DNA of 64,000 bases from Cupriavidus oxalaticus (GCF_016894385.1 NZ_CP069812.1:2232001-2296000); one strand, 5' to 3'; shown: positions 52,272-62,260, counted from the stretch's first letter. Notes: a model not told the origin generated them from the sequence alone. Translations and numbers: made by a program.

Positions 52272-53840
52272 TCAGGCCAGCCTGAACGTCGCCACCAGCG
52301 CGGTCAGCCGCTGCGCCTGGTCTTCCAGCGAAGCGGCGGCGGCAGCGGCCTGCTCGACCAGCGCCGCGTTCTGCTGGGTCATGCTGTCCATCTGCGACAC
52401 CGCCACGTTGACCTGCTCGATGCCGTGCGACTGTTCGTCCGAGGCCGCGCTGATATCGCCGATGATGCCGCTCACGCGCCGCACGGCGTCGACGATGTCC
52501 TGCATGGCGCGGCCGGCATCGTCGACCAGCCCCGCCCCTTCGCGCACGTTCGCCACCGAAGCGCCGATCAGCGTGCGGATTTCCTTAGACGCGCCGGCGC
52601 AGCGCTGGGCCAGGTCGCGCACATCGCCCGCCACCACCGCGAAGCCGCGGCCGTGCTCGCCGGCGCGCGCCGCTTCGACGGCAGCGTTGAGCGCCAGGAT
52701 ATTGGTCTGGAACGCGATCCTCTCGATCACGTCGATGATGTCCACGATCTTGCTCGAACTGCCGTCGATCGAGCGCATGGTATCGACCACGCGCGACACC
52801 GCCTCGCTGCCCCGCTCCGCCAGCGCACTGGCGTCCGTGGCCAGCGTGCGCGCCTCACGCGCGCTGTCGGCGTTCTGGCGCACGGTGCTGGTCAGCTCTT
52901 CCATGCTGGATGCGGTTTCTTCCAGCGATGCGGCCTGCTGCTCGGTGCGCTGCGACAGGTCGGCATTGCCGCTGGCGATCTGCTTGCTGGCCGAGGCAAT
53001 CGCGTCGGCACCACCGCGCACTTCGCCCACCATCGCCACCAGGCTGTGTTGCATGCGGCCCAGCATGCCCAGCATGCGCGCGGTTTCGTTGCGCGCTGAC
53101 TCATCTGCCTGCACCTCACCGCCGGACGCTGCCTGGGCACTCAGGTCCCCGCCGGCGATCCTGTCGAAGCGCGTGATCGCAACATCGAGGGGCTGCACGA
53201 TCGAACCACGCAGGCGCCACGCCACCACGGTGCTGAACGCGAGACCGAGCACCAGTGCAATGACCGACATCGTGAACAGGTTGCGATAGCGGTGCTGCGA
53301 CGCTTCGTAGACCTCCTTCGCGCTGGCCAGTTGCAGCTTGTTGAGTTCGGCATTGGCCGCGGTGAAGGCGATGTCGAGTTTGGGGATTTCCTCGAGCACG
53401 TACTTCATCACTGCATCACGATCGGCCGCGTGCAACGCGGCGATCATCGGCGCCACGCCTTGCTTGAACAGCGCATCGCGCCTCGCGGTGACATCATCGA
53501 CCATCCTGTCTTCTTCAGCCGAGCGCGGCAGCGCAAGGTAGGCCTTCCATGCTTTCTCGGAATCGCGCGCAAAGCCCTCGGCGGTCGCGGCGCGGGCCTT
53601 GGCGTCGGCGGGATCCGTGACAAGGGTGGCCTGGTCGAGCAATACCCGCACCAGCAGCTGGTTCGAGCGCGCTTCGGCAAGATGCACCGCTGCCGACAAT
53701 TGCTGCGAATAGATCTGGCGCGTGGCATCGTTGCTGCGTGACATGCCATGCCAACCTACGGCGGCAACAATCAGAAGCAGCAAGTTGGCAACGATCGTCA
53801 GGAACCACAATCTGGCTCCGATGGTAGTGTTCTTGAACAT
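52272..53840 (-). CDS. Methyl-accepting chemotaxis protein
   Basis: 522 residues. Short cytosolic start MFKNTTIGAR, TM1 about 12-32, periplasmic four-helix-bundle sensor (about 33-190), TM2 about 190-212, HAMP (LRGSIVQPLDVAITRFDRIAGGDLS), then the signalling hairpin with tip IAFQTNILALNAAVEAARAGEHGRGFAVVA. Adaptation Q/E pairs flank it. No C-terminal CheR pentapeptide. GGAG precedes the ATG. No che genes nearby, an orphan receptor; ligand unknown. Confidence 0.95.
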   Translation of the reverse strand: MFKNTTIGARLWFLTIVANLLLLIVAAVGWHGMSRSNDATRQIYSQQLSAAVHLAEARSNQLLVRVLLDQATLVTDPADAKARAATAEGFARDSEKAWKAYLALPRSAEEDRMVDDVTARRDALFKQGVAPMIAALHAADRDAVMKYVLEEIPKLDIAFTAANAELNKLQLASAKEVYEASQHRYRNLFTMSVIALVLGLAFSTVVAWRLRGSIVQPLDVAITRFDRIAGGDLSAQAASGGEVQADESARNETARMLGMLGRMQHSLVAMVGEVRGGADAIASASKQIASGNADLSQRTEQQAASLEETASSMEELTSTVRQNADSAREARTLATDASALAERGSEAVSRVVDTMRSIDGSSSKIVDIIDVIERIAFQTNILALNAAVEAARAGEHGRGFAVVAGDVRDLAQRCAGASKEIRTLIGASVANVREGAGLVDDAGRAMQDIVDAVRRVSGIIGDISAASDEQSHGIEQVNVAVSQMDSMTQQNAALVEQAAAAAASLEDQAQRLTALVATFRLA

Positions 53841-53860
53841 TGAAGCTCCGGGGGTAGAAA

Positions 53861-53886
53861 CGCGAAGAAAACAGCGCGAAGAAAAC
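53861..53886. repeat. Direct repeat upstream of the chemoreceptor
   Basis: CGCGAAGAAAAC at 53861-53872 and again at 53875-53886 (14-base step), 20 bases before the chemoreceptor ATG on its transcribed side. Could be a regulator or sigma-28 related site; a canonical sigma-28 pattern was not found. Confidence 0.5.
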
Positions 53887-54078
53887 GGGGCGAGGCCCTG
53901 CTCATCTACGGCGTGCACGATGCTTCCTTGACCCGGATTAGCTGCCTTCCTATGCGCGACACAACTGCACGCGAGTGCAGGAATGCAAAGATGTGCCGGC
54001 TGCAGCGCACCAACCTCATCGCGAAGATTTGGAGGAATTCCTCGTAGCAATTCCGGACGGAATGTGCACACTTGCGGG

Positions 54079-54942
54079 ATGACCACCGAATCGCTCGATC
54101 CCGGACTCGTGCTGCTGGCGTTTGCGCCGGTCTTCCTGCTGGCCATTGCCGGCGAGGCCTGGTACTGGGCACGCCGCGACCGGTCGGTGTACAGCCTGCG
54201 CGATACCGCCTCCAACGCCGCGCTCGCGCTGATGCACCAGGCCTCGGACGCGTTCTTCCTCTGGCTGATGATCCGGACGGTGTACAGCTGGTGTTACCAG
54301 CATGGATGGCGTGCCGTCCCGGAGACGGCGTGGTCATTCGCGCTGTTGCTGCTGTTGCAGGACTTCCTCTATTACTGGTTCCACCGCGCCAGCCATCGCG
54401 TGCGCTGGCTATGGGCGTCGCACGTGACGCATCATTCGTCGGAAGGCATGAATTTCTCGACGGCGTTCCGGCAGAGCCTGACGTATCCGCTGTCCGGGAT
54501 GTGGCTGTTCTGGATTCCGCTGGCGTATATCGGCTTTACGCCGGACTGGGTGGTCCTGGCCGTCGGCCTGAACCTGGCATTCCAGTTCTTCGTCCATACG
54601 CGGCTGGGAGTGCGCTGGCCCTGGATCGAATCGGTGTTCAATACGCCTTCGGTCCATCGCGTGCATCACGCCAAGAACCCGCAGTACATCGACCGCAACT
54701 ACGCCGGCGTTCTGACGGTGTGGGACAGGCTCTTCGGCACCTTCGTCCCCGAGCGGGAGGCGCCGGTGTACGGCATCACGCGCCAGCTGCGCACGCACAA
54801 CCCGCTGACGCTGACCTTCCACGAATGGCGCGACATGTTCGTCGATGCGTGGCGCGACCGCGATCTGCGCTACCTGTGGAAGCCGCCGGAATGGCGCAGC
54901 CCGCGTGCGCCGGCAATGGCGCCGCTGCCCGACGCGCAATAA
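54079..54942 (+). CDS. Fatty acid hydroxylase/sterol desaturase family membrane protein
   Basis: 287 residues, about four to five spans. Histidine clusters of the di-iron family are intact: FHRASHRVRW (HX3H), SHVTHHSSE (HX2HH) and SVHRVHHAKNPQYIDRNYAG (HX2HH), plus LTFHEWRDM. Family members hydroxylate or desaturate fatty acids, sterols or carotenoids. Weak RBS; the start ATG 54079 is the first before TESLDPGLVLLAF. Upstream bases contain GAGGAATTCCTC (54032-54043), a 12-base palindrome. Confidence 0.9.
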   Translation: MTTESLDPGLVLLAFAPVFLLAIAGEAWYWARRDRSVYSLRDTASNAALALMHQASDAFFLWLMIRTVYSWCYQHGWRAVPETAWSFALLLLLQDFLYYWFHRASHRVRWLWASHVTHHSSEGMNFSTAFRQSLTYPLSGMWLFWIPLAYIGFTPDWVVLAVGLNLAFQFFVHTRLGVRWPWIESVFNTPSVHRVHHAKNPQYIDRNYAGVLTVWDRLFGTFVPEREAPVYGITRQLRTHNPLTLTFHEWRDMFVDAWRDRDLRYLWKPPEWRSPRAPAMAPLPDAQ

Positions 54943-54970
54943 AAAGCCGCGCCCTGGGGCGCGGCTTTTT
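54941..54970. terminator. Bidirectional terminator between the fatty acid hydroxylase gene and typA
   Basis: AAAAAGCCGCGCC and GGCGCGGCTTTTT around CTGG; perfect 13-bp arms overlapping the stop codon of the plus-strand gene and 16 bases from the typA stop. Confidence 0.92.
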
Positions 54971-54986
54971 ATGACCAGCTCAACGC

Positions 54987-56807
54987 TTACGCGCCTTCGC
55001 GCGAAGCACGCTTGCGCTCGTGCTCCTTCAGGTGACGCTTGCGCAGGCGGATGCTCTTGGGCGTGAGCTCGACCAGCTCGTCGTCGGCGATGAATTCCAC
55101 CGCATACTCCAGCGACATCTGGATCGGCGGCACCAGGCGCACGGCCTCGTCGGTACCCGAAGCACGCACGTTGGTCAGCTGCTTGCCCTTGATCGGGTTG
55201 ACCACCAGGTCATTGTCGCGGCTGTGGATGCCGATGATCATGCCTTCGTACAGCGCATCGCCCGGCTTGACGAACATGCGGCCGCGGTCCTGCAGCTTCC
55301 ACAGCGCGTAGGCCACGGCGTCGCCGTCGTCCTGCGAGATCAGCACGCCGTTGTGGCGCTCCCCCAGGCCGCCTTCGCGCACCGGCGCGTAGTCGTCGAA
55401 GATATGGCTGATCAGGCCGGTGCCGCGCGTCAGCGTCAGGAACTCGCCCTGGAAGCCGATCAGGCCGCGGGCCGGGATGCGGTATTCCAGGCGGGTACGG
55501 CCCTTGCCGTCCGAGGCCATGTCGAGCAGTTCGCCCTTGCGGCGGCCCAGCTCTTCCATCACGCCGCCCTGGTGGCTGTCTTCGACGTCCACGGTCAGCA
55601 GTTCGTACGGCTCGTTCTTGACGCCGTCGATTTCCTTGAACACCACGCGCGGACGCGACACGGCCAGCTCGTAGCCTTCGCGGCGCATGTTTTCCAGCAG
55701 GATGGTCAGGTGCAGTTCGCCGCGGCCCGACACTTCGAAGATGGTGTCGTCGCCGGTATCGGCCACGCGCAGCGCCACGTTCGATTTCAGTTCGCGGTCC
55801 AGGCGCTCGCGCAGCTGGCGGCTGGTCACGAACTTGCCTTCACGGCCGGCCAGCGGCGAGGTGTTGACGCAGAAGTTCATGGTCAGCGTCGGCTCGTCCA
55901 CCTTCAGCATCGGCAGCGCGTCCTGCGCGTCCGGCGCACACACGGTGCAGCCGATGCCCAGTTCTTCGATACCGTTGATCAGCACGATGTCGCCGGCTTC
56001 GGCCTCGGGCACGATCTCGCGCTCCAGGCCCTGGAACTTCAGCACCTGGTTGATGCGGCCCTTGATCGGGTTGCCTTCCGGGCCAAACTTGACCACCACG
56101 TCCTGCAGCGGCTTGGCGCGGCCACGCGAGATGCGGCCCACGCCGATCTTGCCGACGTAGCTGGAGTAGTCCAGCGAGATGATCTGCAACTGCAGCGGGC
56201 CGTCCGGATCGTCGTTACGCACCGGCACCTTGTCCAGCACGGTCTCGAACAGCGGCTTCATGTCGCCGCCGCGCACGTCATCGGTCAGGCCGGCAAAGCC
56301 GTTCAGGCCCGAGGCGTAGATCACCGGGAAGTCGAGCTGCTCGTCGGTCGCGCCCAGCTTGTCGAACAGGTCGAAGGTCTGGTTGATGACCCAGTCCGGA
56401 CGCGCGCCCGGGCGGTCGATCTTGTTGACCACCACGATCGGCTTCAGGCCCAGCGCCAGCGCCTTGCGCGTGACGAAGCGGGTCTGCGGCATCGGACCTT
56501 CCACGGCGTCGACCAGCAGCAGCACGCCGTCGACCATCGACAGCACGCGCTCCACTTCGCCGCCGAAGTCGGCGTGGCCCGGGGTGTCGACGATGTTGAT
56601 ATGGGTGCCGTTGTATTCGACGGCACAGTTCTTCGCGAGAATCGTGATCCCGCGTTCCTTTTCCAGGTCGTTCGAGTCCATCACCCGCTCGGCGACTTGC
56701 TGGTTGTCGCGGAAGGTGCCTGCCTGGCGCAGGAGCTGGTCGACCAGGGTGGTCTTGCCATGATCGACGTGGGCGATGATGGCGATGTTTCGGATGGCGC
56801 GGGTCAT
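54987..56807 (-). CDS. typA: Ribosome-associated GTPase TypA/BipA
   Basis: Translational GTPase involved in 50S assembly and stress/cold growth. 606 residues: G1 [11 protein letters not shown]2 ERGITI, G3 [13 protein letters not shown]4 [10 protein letters not shown]; domains II, III, V and a BipA-specific C-terminal domain ([24 protein letters not shown]). Cytosolic. Stands alone between two terminators/gaps. Confidence 0.98.
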   Translation of the reverse strand: MTRAIRNIAIIAHVDHGKTTLVDQLLRQAGTFRDNQQVAERVMDSNDLEKERGITILAKNCAVEYNGTHINIVDTPGHADFGGEVERVLSMVDGVLLLVDAVEGPMPQTRFVTRKALALGLKPIVVVNKIDRPGARPDWVINQTFDLFDKLGATDEQLDFPVIYASGLNGFAGLTDDVRGGDMKPLFETVLDKVPVRNDDPDGPLQLQIISLDYSSYVGKIGVGRISRGRAKPLQDVVVKFGPEGNPIKGRINQVLKFQGLEREIVPEAEAGDIVLINGIEELGIGCTVCAPDAQDALPMLKVDEPTLTMNFCVNTSPLAGREGKFVTSRQLRERLDRELKSNVALRVADTGDDTIFEVSGRGELHLTILLENMRREGYELAVSRPRVVFKEIDGVKNEPYELLTVDVEDSHQGGVMEELGRRKGELLDMASDGKGRTRLEYRIPARGLIGFQGEFLTLTRGTGLISHIFDDYAPVREGGLGERHNGVLISQDDGDAVAYALWKLQDRGRMFVKPGDALYEGMIIGIHSRDNDLVVNPIKGKQLTNVRASGTDEAVRLVPPIQMSLEYAVEFIADDELVELTPKSIRLRKRHLKEHERKRASREGA

Positions 56808-56920
56808 TGCTGCGTCTCGCTAAAAGCGACTCTCGCAAGGAGGGTCGGAGAATCTGAGGTAACCCAACATTCTAGCATGTTGCGGCGCAAGATGCGTTGA
56901 CCTCAACCGTCACTCCCAAT

Positions 56921-57002
56921 GCAAATATTATTGCAAAAATAGAAATAACCAATTTCCGTTCTTGCGCATCCTTAAACGTGAACATATATTTGCCTCAGCA
57001 AA
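56921..57002. promoter_or_regulatory. AT-rich control region of the MarR-efflux operon with two inverted repeats
   Basis: GCAAATATTATTGC (56921-56934; arms GCAA/TTGC) and TTTGC-CTCA-GCAAA (56989-57002). Both carry TTGC/GCAA half-sites. The stretch is markedly AT-rich against the GC-rich neighbours. Candidate MarR operators overlapping the promoter of the efflux operon. Confidence 0.5.
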
Positions 57003-57018
57003 GATTGCAAAGGCAAAG

Positions 57019-57504
57019 ATGTCACAGGACCCACCTTCCGGACTGCCGGCAACAGAATCCGGGTTGTTCGATCCCGCCAAATACCAGATGTGCGACAGCG
57101 TCGGCTACCTGCTGCAACGCGCGAAGAACACGCTCGCACATACCGTGGAGCAAGAGGTCAGCAGCCTGGACATTACGCATGCGCAGGCCAGTTGCCTGAT
57201 CATGATCGCCACCGGACGTGCCGCGACCGTCACAGATCTGGGGCGCGAACTGAATACCGACATGGGCTCGGTCACGCGCCTGCTCAGCCGCATGGAAAAG
57301 CGCGGCCTGATCGAACGGCAGCGCCGCGACGCCGACCGCCGCGTGGTCGATCTGCTGCTGACCGAACAGGGCCAGGCCCTGGCAGACCGCCTGCCGGCCA
57401 TCTTCTGCAAAGTACTTTCCCAGCACTTCAGCGGATTTTCCGCCGACGAAGTCCAGCTGCTGAAAAGCATGCTGCGTCGGGTCATCGACAACTACAGCGG
57501 GTAG
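57019..57504 (+). CDS. MarR-family repressor of the efflux operon
   Basis: 161 residues from MSQDPPSG; AAAGG lies 5 bases before this ATG. An upstream TTG start would add 19 residues and overlap the operator. Winged-helix core about 55-125: ITHAQASCLIMIATGRAATVTDLGRELNTDMGSVTRLLSRMEKRGLIERQRRDADRRVV, with the wing DxRxxxVxLT-like DRRVVDLLLTEQG. Related to EmrR/MprA in size and context: it directly precedes the NodT-EmrA-EmrB genes on the same strand (104 bases). Confidence 0.93.
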   Translation: MSQDPPSGLPATESGLFDPAKYQMCDSVGYLLQRAKNTLAHTVEQEVSSLDITHAQASCLIMIATGRAATVTDLGRELNTDMGSVTRLLSRMEKRGLIERQRRDADRRVVDLLLTEQGQALADRLPAIFCKVLSQHFSGFSADEVQLLKSMLRRVIDNYSG

Positions 57505-57608
57505 CGCGGCGCCGGCCGGACCCCTAACCCGGCAAGACAGACCGTCCGGCACGCCGGATACCCCGTACCACCCGTCACAAAGCATGGCTCCGGACACGGA
57601 GCGACACC

Positions 57609-59162
57609 ATGAAACAAGCCCTCTCTTCACCAGCCCCCCTGCCGGCGCGCCCGCTCGAGCTGGCACGCCGCGCGGGCACGCTGGCATTGACCGCCGTGGC
57701 CGCGGCGGTTCTGGCCGGCTGCGCCGCATTCGGCAACTCGCACAGTACCCAGACCCTGGCCGACCCGGTCACGATGGCCAGCTCGCAAACCCTGCCCGGC
57801 GAACACGGCCAGTGGCCCACGCAGGACTGGGTAGACCAGTTCAAGGACCCGCAACTGAGCGCGCTGGTCGACGAAGCCGTCAAGGACAATCCCAGCCTGC
57901 AGGCGGCCTTTGCCCGCGTGGAAGCCTCGCGCGCCATGGCCGAGGCCACGCGCAGCGCACTCTACCCGCACCTGGAATTCGAAGGCAGCCTGATCCGTGA
58001 GCGCTTCTCCAGCAATGACCTGTTCAAGGGCACGCCGCTGGCCGGCTCGTGGCAGAACCAGTCGCGCCTGCAGGTGGGCCTGTCCTACGACTTCGACTTC
58101 TGGGGCAGGAACCGCGACGCGCTCGAAGCCGCGCTGTCGGACGACCGTGCCGCCGAGGCGGAAAGCCAGGCCTCGCGCCTGATCCTGGCGACCTCGATCG
58201 CGCGCAACTACGCCCGCCTGGCCGCGCTGTATGCCCAGCGCGACGTCGCCGAGCGCGCCATCGCGCAGCGCCGCGACCTGACCGAGCTGTCGCGCCAGCG
58301 GCTGGCCGCGGGCCTGGACACGCAGGTCGAGACCACGCAGGCTCGCGGCACCGTGGCCGCATCGCAGACCGACCTGCAGCGCGTGGACGAAGAGATCGCG
58401 CTGGCCCGCAACCAGCTCGCCGCGCTGCTGGGCAAGGGGCCGGACCGCGGCCTGCAGATCCAGCCTCCGGTGCTGCTGGCGCAGGCCACACCCACCCTGC
58501 CCGACGACCTGACCATCGGCCTGCTGGGCCGCCGCCCCGACCTGGTGGCGGCGCGCTGGCGCGTCGAAGCGGCGTCCAAGGACATCAACGTCGCCAAGAA
58601 GGAATTCCTGCCCGATGTCAGCCTGACAGCCTTTGCCGGCCTGGCCGCGCTGGACCCGTCGAACCTGCTGATGGGTATCAGCCGCACCTTCGGCATCGGC
58701 CCGACCATCCGCCTGCCGATCTTCGAGGGCGGCAGGCTACGCGCCAACCTGAAGGGCAAGTACGCCGGCTACGACATCGCCGTGGCCAACTATAACCAGG
58801 CGCTGGTCGATGCGCTGCGCGAAACCGCCGACACCATGACCAGCATCCGCAGCGTCGACAAGCAGATCCAGACCCAGCGCGAAGCCCTGGACCTGGCCGA
58901 GCACGCCTACGCGCTGGCGACCACGCGCTACAAGGCAGGCCTGGGCACGCAGCTGACCGTGCTGAATGCGGAAAGCAACGTGCTGCAGCAGCGCCGGCTT
59001 GCAACCGACCTGCAGGCACGCCGGCTTGACTTGCAGATGGGCCTGATGAAGGCGCTCGGCGGCGGCTACCAGGAGCCCGCCGAAGAAGAGAGCCACGCAG
59101 GCCACGGCCAGACCGGCACCGCGCAGCAACAGGACAAGACCCAGGCGGGCGCCCGCGGCTGA
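57609..59162 (+). CDS. NodT-type outer-membrane efflux lipoprotein
   Basis: 517 residues. Lipoprotein signal ending AAVLAGC (C38). Two OEP domains follow; WVDQFKDPQLSALVDEAVKDNPSLQAAFARVEASRA, SLIRERFSSNDLFKG, YDFDFWGRNRDALEAA and LGRRPDLVAARWRVEAASKDINVAKKEFLPDVSL are hallmark blocks. Forms a trimeric channel through the outer membrane and periplasm for the EmrAB pump. The C-terminus (EESHAGHGQTGTAQQQDKTQ) is low-complexity. GGAG RBS. Confidence 0.95.
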   Translation: MKQALSSPAPLPARPLELARRAGTLALTAVAAAVLAGCAAFGNSHSTQTLADPVTMASSQTLPGEHGQWPTQDWVDQFKDPQLSALVDEAVKDNPSLQAAFARVEASRAMAEATRSALYPHLEFEGSLIRERFSSNDLFKGTPLAGSWQNQSRLQVGLSYDFDFWGRNRDALEAALSDDRAAEAESQASRLILATSIARNYARLAALYAQRDVAERAIAQRRDLTELSRQRLAAGLDTQVETTQARGTVAASQTDLQRVDEEIALARNQLAALLGKGPDRGLQIQPPVLLAQATPTLPDDLTIGLLGRRPDLVAARWRVEAASKDINVAKKEFLPDVSLTAFAGLAALDPSNLLMGISRTFGIGPTIRLPIFEGGRLRANLKGKYAGYDIAVANYNQALVDALRETADTMTSIRSVDKQIQTQREALDLAEHAYALATTRYKAGLGTQLTVLNAESNVLQQRRLATDLQARRLDLQMGLMKALGGGYQEPAEEESHAGHGQTGTAQQQDKTQAGARG

Positions 59163-59206
59163 TCCGCGCACCCAGTGATTGCAGACCAGATTCAGCAGAG
59201 AACATC

Positions 59207-60475
59207 ATGAGCAATAACCAGCAAGCGGCCGGCACCAGCAATCCCCAGCAAGTCCCGGCCACCGACAACAACGGCAAGCGCAAGCGCATGCTGCTGTCGC
59301 TGACCGCGGCGATCGTCGTCGCCGGCATCGGCTACGGCGTGTACTGGGGCCTGTATGCCCGCCATTTCGAAACCACCGACGATGCCTACGTCGCCGGCAA
59401 TGTGGTGCAGGTGACCCCGCTGGTCGGCGGCACCGTGGTGTCGATCGCCGCCGACGACACGCAGCTCGTCACCGCCGGCCAGCCGCTGATCCAGCTTGAC
59501 CGGGCCGATACCCAGGTGACGATGGAACAGGCCGAGGCGCAACTGGCGCAGGCCGTGCGCGAGGTGCGCACGCTGTACGTCAACAACGGTTCGCTCGCCG
59601 CCAACGTGGCGCTGCGCGAAGCCGATGTCGCCAAGGCGCGCGAAGACCTGCGCCGCCGCCAGGCCATCGCCGGCTCGGGCGCGGTCTCCAATGAAGAGAT
59701 CGCGCACGCGCAGGCCGCGCTCAAGGCCGCGGAATCGGCACTGCTGGCCGCGCGCGAGCAGCTCGCGTCGAACAAGGCGCTGACCGACCAGACCACGGTG
59801 GAGAAGCACCCCAACGTGCAGCGCGCCGCCGCCAACCTGCGCTCGGCCTACCTGTCGTTCGCACGTTCGACGCTGCCGGCGCCGGTGACCGGCTACGTGG
59901 CCAAGCGCTCGGTGCAGGTGGGCCAGCGCGTGGCCGCGGGCGCGCCGCTGATGGCGGTGGTGCCGCTGGACCAGGTCTGGGTCGACGCCAACTTCAAGGA
60001 AGTGCAGATCACCCATATGCGCATCGGCCAGGCGGTGACGCTGGAGGCCGACGTGTACGGCTCCAGGGTGGAGTACAAGGGCAAGGTCGCGGGCTTCTCG
60101 GCCGGTACCGGCTCGGCCTTCTCGCTGCTGCCGGCACAGAACGCCACCGGCAACTGGATCAAGGTGGTGCAGCGCCTGCCGGTGCGTATCGCGCTGGATC
60201 CGCAGCAGCTCAAGGACCACCCGCTGCGCGTGGGCCTGTCGATGACCGTGAAGGTCGACGTGCGCCGCGAGGAAGGCGCCGCCATGGCCAATGCCGCGCC
60301 GGCCAGGCCGATGCAGACCGATGTCTATGACAAGGTAGCGCAGGACGCCGACCAGCTGATCGCGCAGATCATCACCGCCAACAACGGCGGCCGCGCCGCC
60401 GGCCTGCCGTTTGCCAACGGAGGCAACACCGCCAACGCGGCCAGCGCCGCCAACGCCAAGCCTGCCCGCACCTGA
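59207..60475 (+). CDS. emrA: EmrA-type membrane fusion protein
   Basis: 422 residues, HlyD family. One TM near 24-46; VYWGLYARHFETTDDAYVAGNVVQVTPLVGGTVV is the EmrA lipoyl half; alpha-hairpin (85-210); ARSTLPAPVTGYVAKRSVQVGQRVAAGAPLMAVVPLDQVWVDANFKE is the second half and barrel. A tail of about 70 residues is unusual in length and Ala/Asn-rich. It starts 44 bases after nodT-type gene; emrB starts 2 bases after its stop. Confidence 0.95.
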   Translation: MSNNQQAAGTSNPQQVPATDNNGKRKRMLLSLTAAIVVAGIGYGVYWGLYARHFETTDDAYVAGNVVQVTPLVGGTVVSIAADDTQLVTAGQPLIQLDRADTQVTMEQAEAQLAQAVREVRTLYVNNGSLAANVALREADVAKAREDLRRRQAIAGSGAVSNEEIAHAQAALKAAESALLAAREQLASNKALTDQTTVEKHPNVQRAAANLRSAYLSFARSTLPAPVTGYVAKRSVQVGQRVAAGAPLMAVVPLDQVWVDANFKEVQITHMRIGQAVTLEADVYGSRVEYKGKVAGFSAGTGSAFSLLPAQNATGNWIKVVQRLPVRIALDPQQLKDHPLRVGLSMTVKVDVRREEGAAMANAAPARPMQTDVYDKVAQDADQLIAQIITANNGGRAAGLPFANGGNTANAASAANAKPART

Positions 60476-60477
60476 CC

Positions 60478-62088
60478 ATGGCCAACTCCGTCACCGCCGC
60501 GCAGTCCGGCGCCGGCACGCCGGCGCGGCCTGCCACGCCGCTGGCGCCGCAGCAGCCGCAGCCGCTGACCGGCGGCAAGCTGGTGATCGGCACCATCGCG
60601 CTGTCGCTGGCCACGTTCATGAACGTGCTCGACTCATCGATCGCCAACGTGTCGATCCCGGCGATCTCGGGCGACCTCGGCGTGGCGCCCAACCAGGGCA
60701 CCTGGGTCATCACCTCGTTCGCGGTGGCCAATGCGATCTCCGTGCCGCTGACCGGCTGGCTGACCACGCGCTTCGGCGCGGTGCGGCTGTTCATCACGTC
60801 GATCCTGCTGTTCGTGCTGGCGTCGTGGCTGTGCGGCGTCGCGCCCAACCTGGAAACGCTGCTGGCGGCCCGGGTGCTGCAAGGCGCGGTGGCGGGGCCG
60901 ATGATTCCGCTGTCGCAGTCGCTGCTGCTGTCGAGCTATCCGCCCGCCAAGAGCACCATGGCGCTGGCGCTGTGGGGCATGACCACGCTGGTGGCGCCCA
61001 TCATGGGCCCGCTGCTGGGCGGCTGGATCTCCGACAACATGACGTGGCCGTGGATCTTCTATATCAACGTGCCGGTGGGCATCATCACCGCCTACGCCAC
61101 CTGGGCCATCTACAAGGACCGCGAGACGCCGACCAAGGTGCTGCCGATCGACCGCATCGGCCTGGCGCTGCTGGTGATCTGGGTGGGGTCGATGCAGTTG
61201 ATGCTCGACAAGGGCAAGGAGCTGGACTGGTTCCACTCCACCGAGATCGTGGTGCTGACGCTGGTCGCCATTGTCGGCTTCCTGTTCTTCCTGGCGTGGG
61301 AGAGCTATGAGAAGCATCCGATCGTCGACATCAGCCTGTTCAAGGGCCGCAACTTCAGCTCGGGGGTGATCGCCATCTCGGTGGCCTACGGGTTGTTCTT
61401 CGGCAACCTGGTGATCCTGCCGCTGTGGCTGCAGACCATCGTCGGCTATACCGCGACGGATGCCGGCATCGTGATGGCGCCGGTGGGGATCTTCGCGATC
61501 CTGCTGTCGCCGGTGATCGGGCGCAACCTGCCGAAGATGGATGCGCGCTGGGTCGCAACGGCCGCGTTCATCACCTTCGGCATCGTCAGCCTGATGCGTT
61601 CGGGCTTCACCACGCAGGTCGATACCTGGACGCTGATGGTGCCGACGCTGATCCAGGGCGCGGCGATGGCGATGTTCTTCATCCCGCTGACGTCGATCAT
61701 CCTGTCGGGACAGCCGGCCGAGAAGATCCCGGCGGCATCGGGCCTGTCGAACTTCGTGCGGATCACCTTCGGCGGCATCGGCGCCTCGATCTCGACCACG
61801 GTATGGGAGAACCGCACGGCCCTGCACCATGCGCAGCTGGTCGAGCAGGTGAACCCGTACAACCCGGCCTACCATGAACAGCTCAACCACCTGATGCAGA
61901 TGGGCATGAGCCAGGCGCAGGCGGTGGGTGTGATCGAGCGCAGCATCACCCAGCAGGCCGCCATGCTGGGCGCCAACGATATCTTCTGGATCTCCGGGAT
62001 GCTGTTCTTCGTGCTAATCGGCTTTGTCTGGCTGACGCGGCCAGCCAGGCGCGGGGGCGGTTCGGCGGATGCAATGGCGGCGCACTGA
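60478..62088 (+). CDS. emrB: EmrB-type DHA2 multidrug MFS transporter
   Basis: 536 residues, fourteen predicted spans. SLATFMNVLDSSIANVSIPAISGDL is the DHA2 motif D1; LTTRFGAVRLF motif A; APIMGPLLGGWISDNM motif C. Proton-driven drug/phenolic exporter that works with EmrA and the NodT-type channel. A Pro/Gln-rich N-terminus of about 30 residues precedes TM1. Ends at a terminator 25 bases later. Confidence 0.96.
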   Translation: MANSVTAAQSGAGTPARPATPLAPQQPQPLTGGKLVIGTIALSLATFMNVLDSSIANVSIPAISGDLGVAPNQGTWVITSFAVANAISVPLTGWLTTRFGAVRLFITSILLFVLASWLCGVAPNLETLLAARVLQGAVAGPMIPLSQSLLLSSYPPAKSTMALALWGMTTLVAPIMGPLLGGWISDNMTWPWIFYINVPVGIITAYATWAIYKDRETPTKVLPIDRIGLALLVIWVGSMQLMLDKGKELDWFHSTEIVVLTLVAIVGFLFFLAWESYEKHPIVDISLFKGRNFSSGVIAISVAYGLFFGNLVILPLWLQTIVGYTATDAGIVMAPVGIFAILLSPVIGRNLPKMDARWVATAAFITFGIVSLMRSGFTTQVDTWTLMVPTLIQGAAMAMFFIPLTSIILSGQPAEKIPAASGLSNFVRITFGGIGASISTTVWENRTALHHAQLVEQVNPYNPAYHEQLNHLMQMGMSQAQAVGVIERSITQQAAMLGANDIFWISGMLFFVLIGFVWLTRPARRGGGSADAMAAH

Positions 62089-62110
62089 GGCACACGCCTG
62101 CTGATGGACT

Positions 62111-62138
62111 AAGGGACGCTTGCGAGCGTCCTTTTTTT
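62111..62138 (+). terminator. Intrinsic terminator of the efflux operon
   Basis: AAGGGACGCT-TGCG-AGCGTCCTTT with a seven-T run. Confidence 0.93.
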
Positions 62139-62202
62139 GTCTTCTCGCCGGTCCCTCTTGTATTCCGGTCCCGGCCGTCCTATGATTTCCAAACCGATTT
62201 AC

Positions 62203-62229
62203 GGAACCATGGTTCCAAAAAACGGAACC
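62203..62229. promoter_or_regulatory. Palindromic operator of the IclR gene
   Basis: GGAACCATGGTTCC (62203-62216) is a perfect palindrome; a third GGAACC half-site follows at 62224-62229. Located 32-58 bases before the GTG start of the IclR gene; typical size for IclR autoregulation. Confidence 0.65.
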
Positions 62230-62260
62230 AAATGAAAAATCAGAAAGGCGGAGCGACGGT

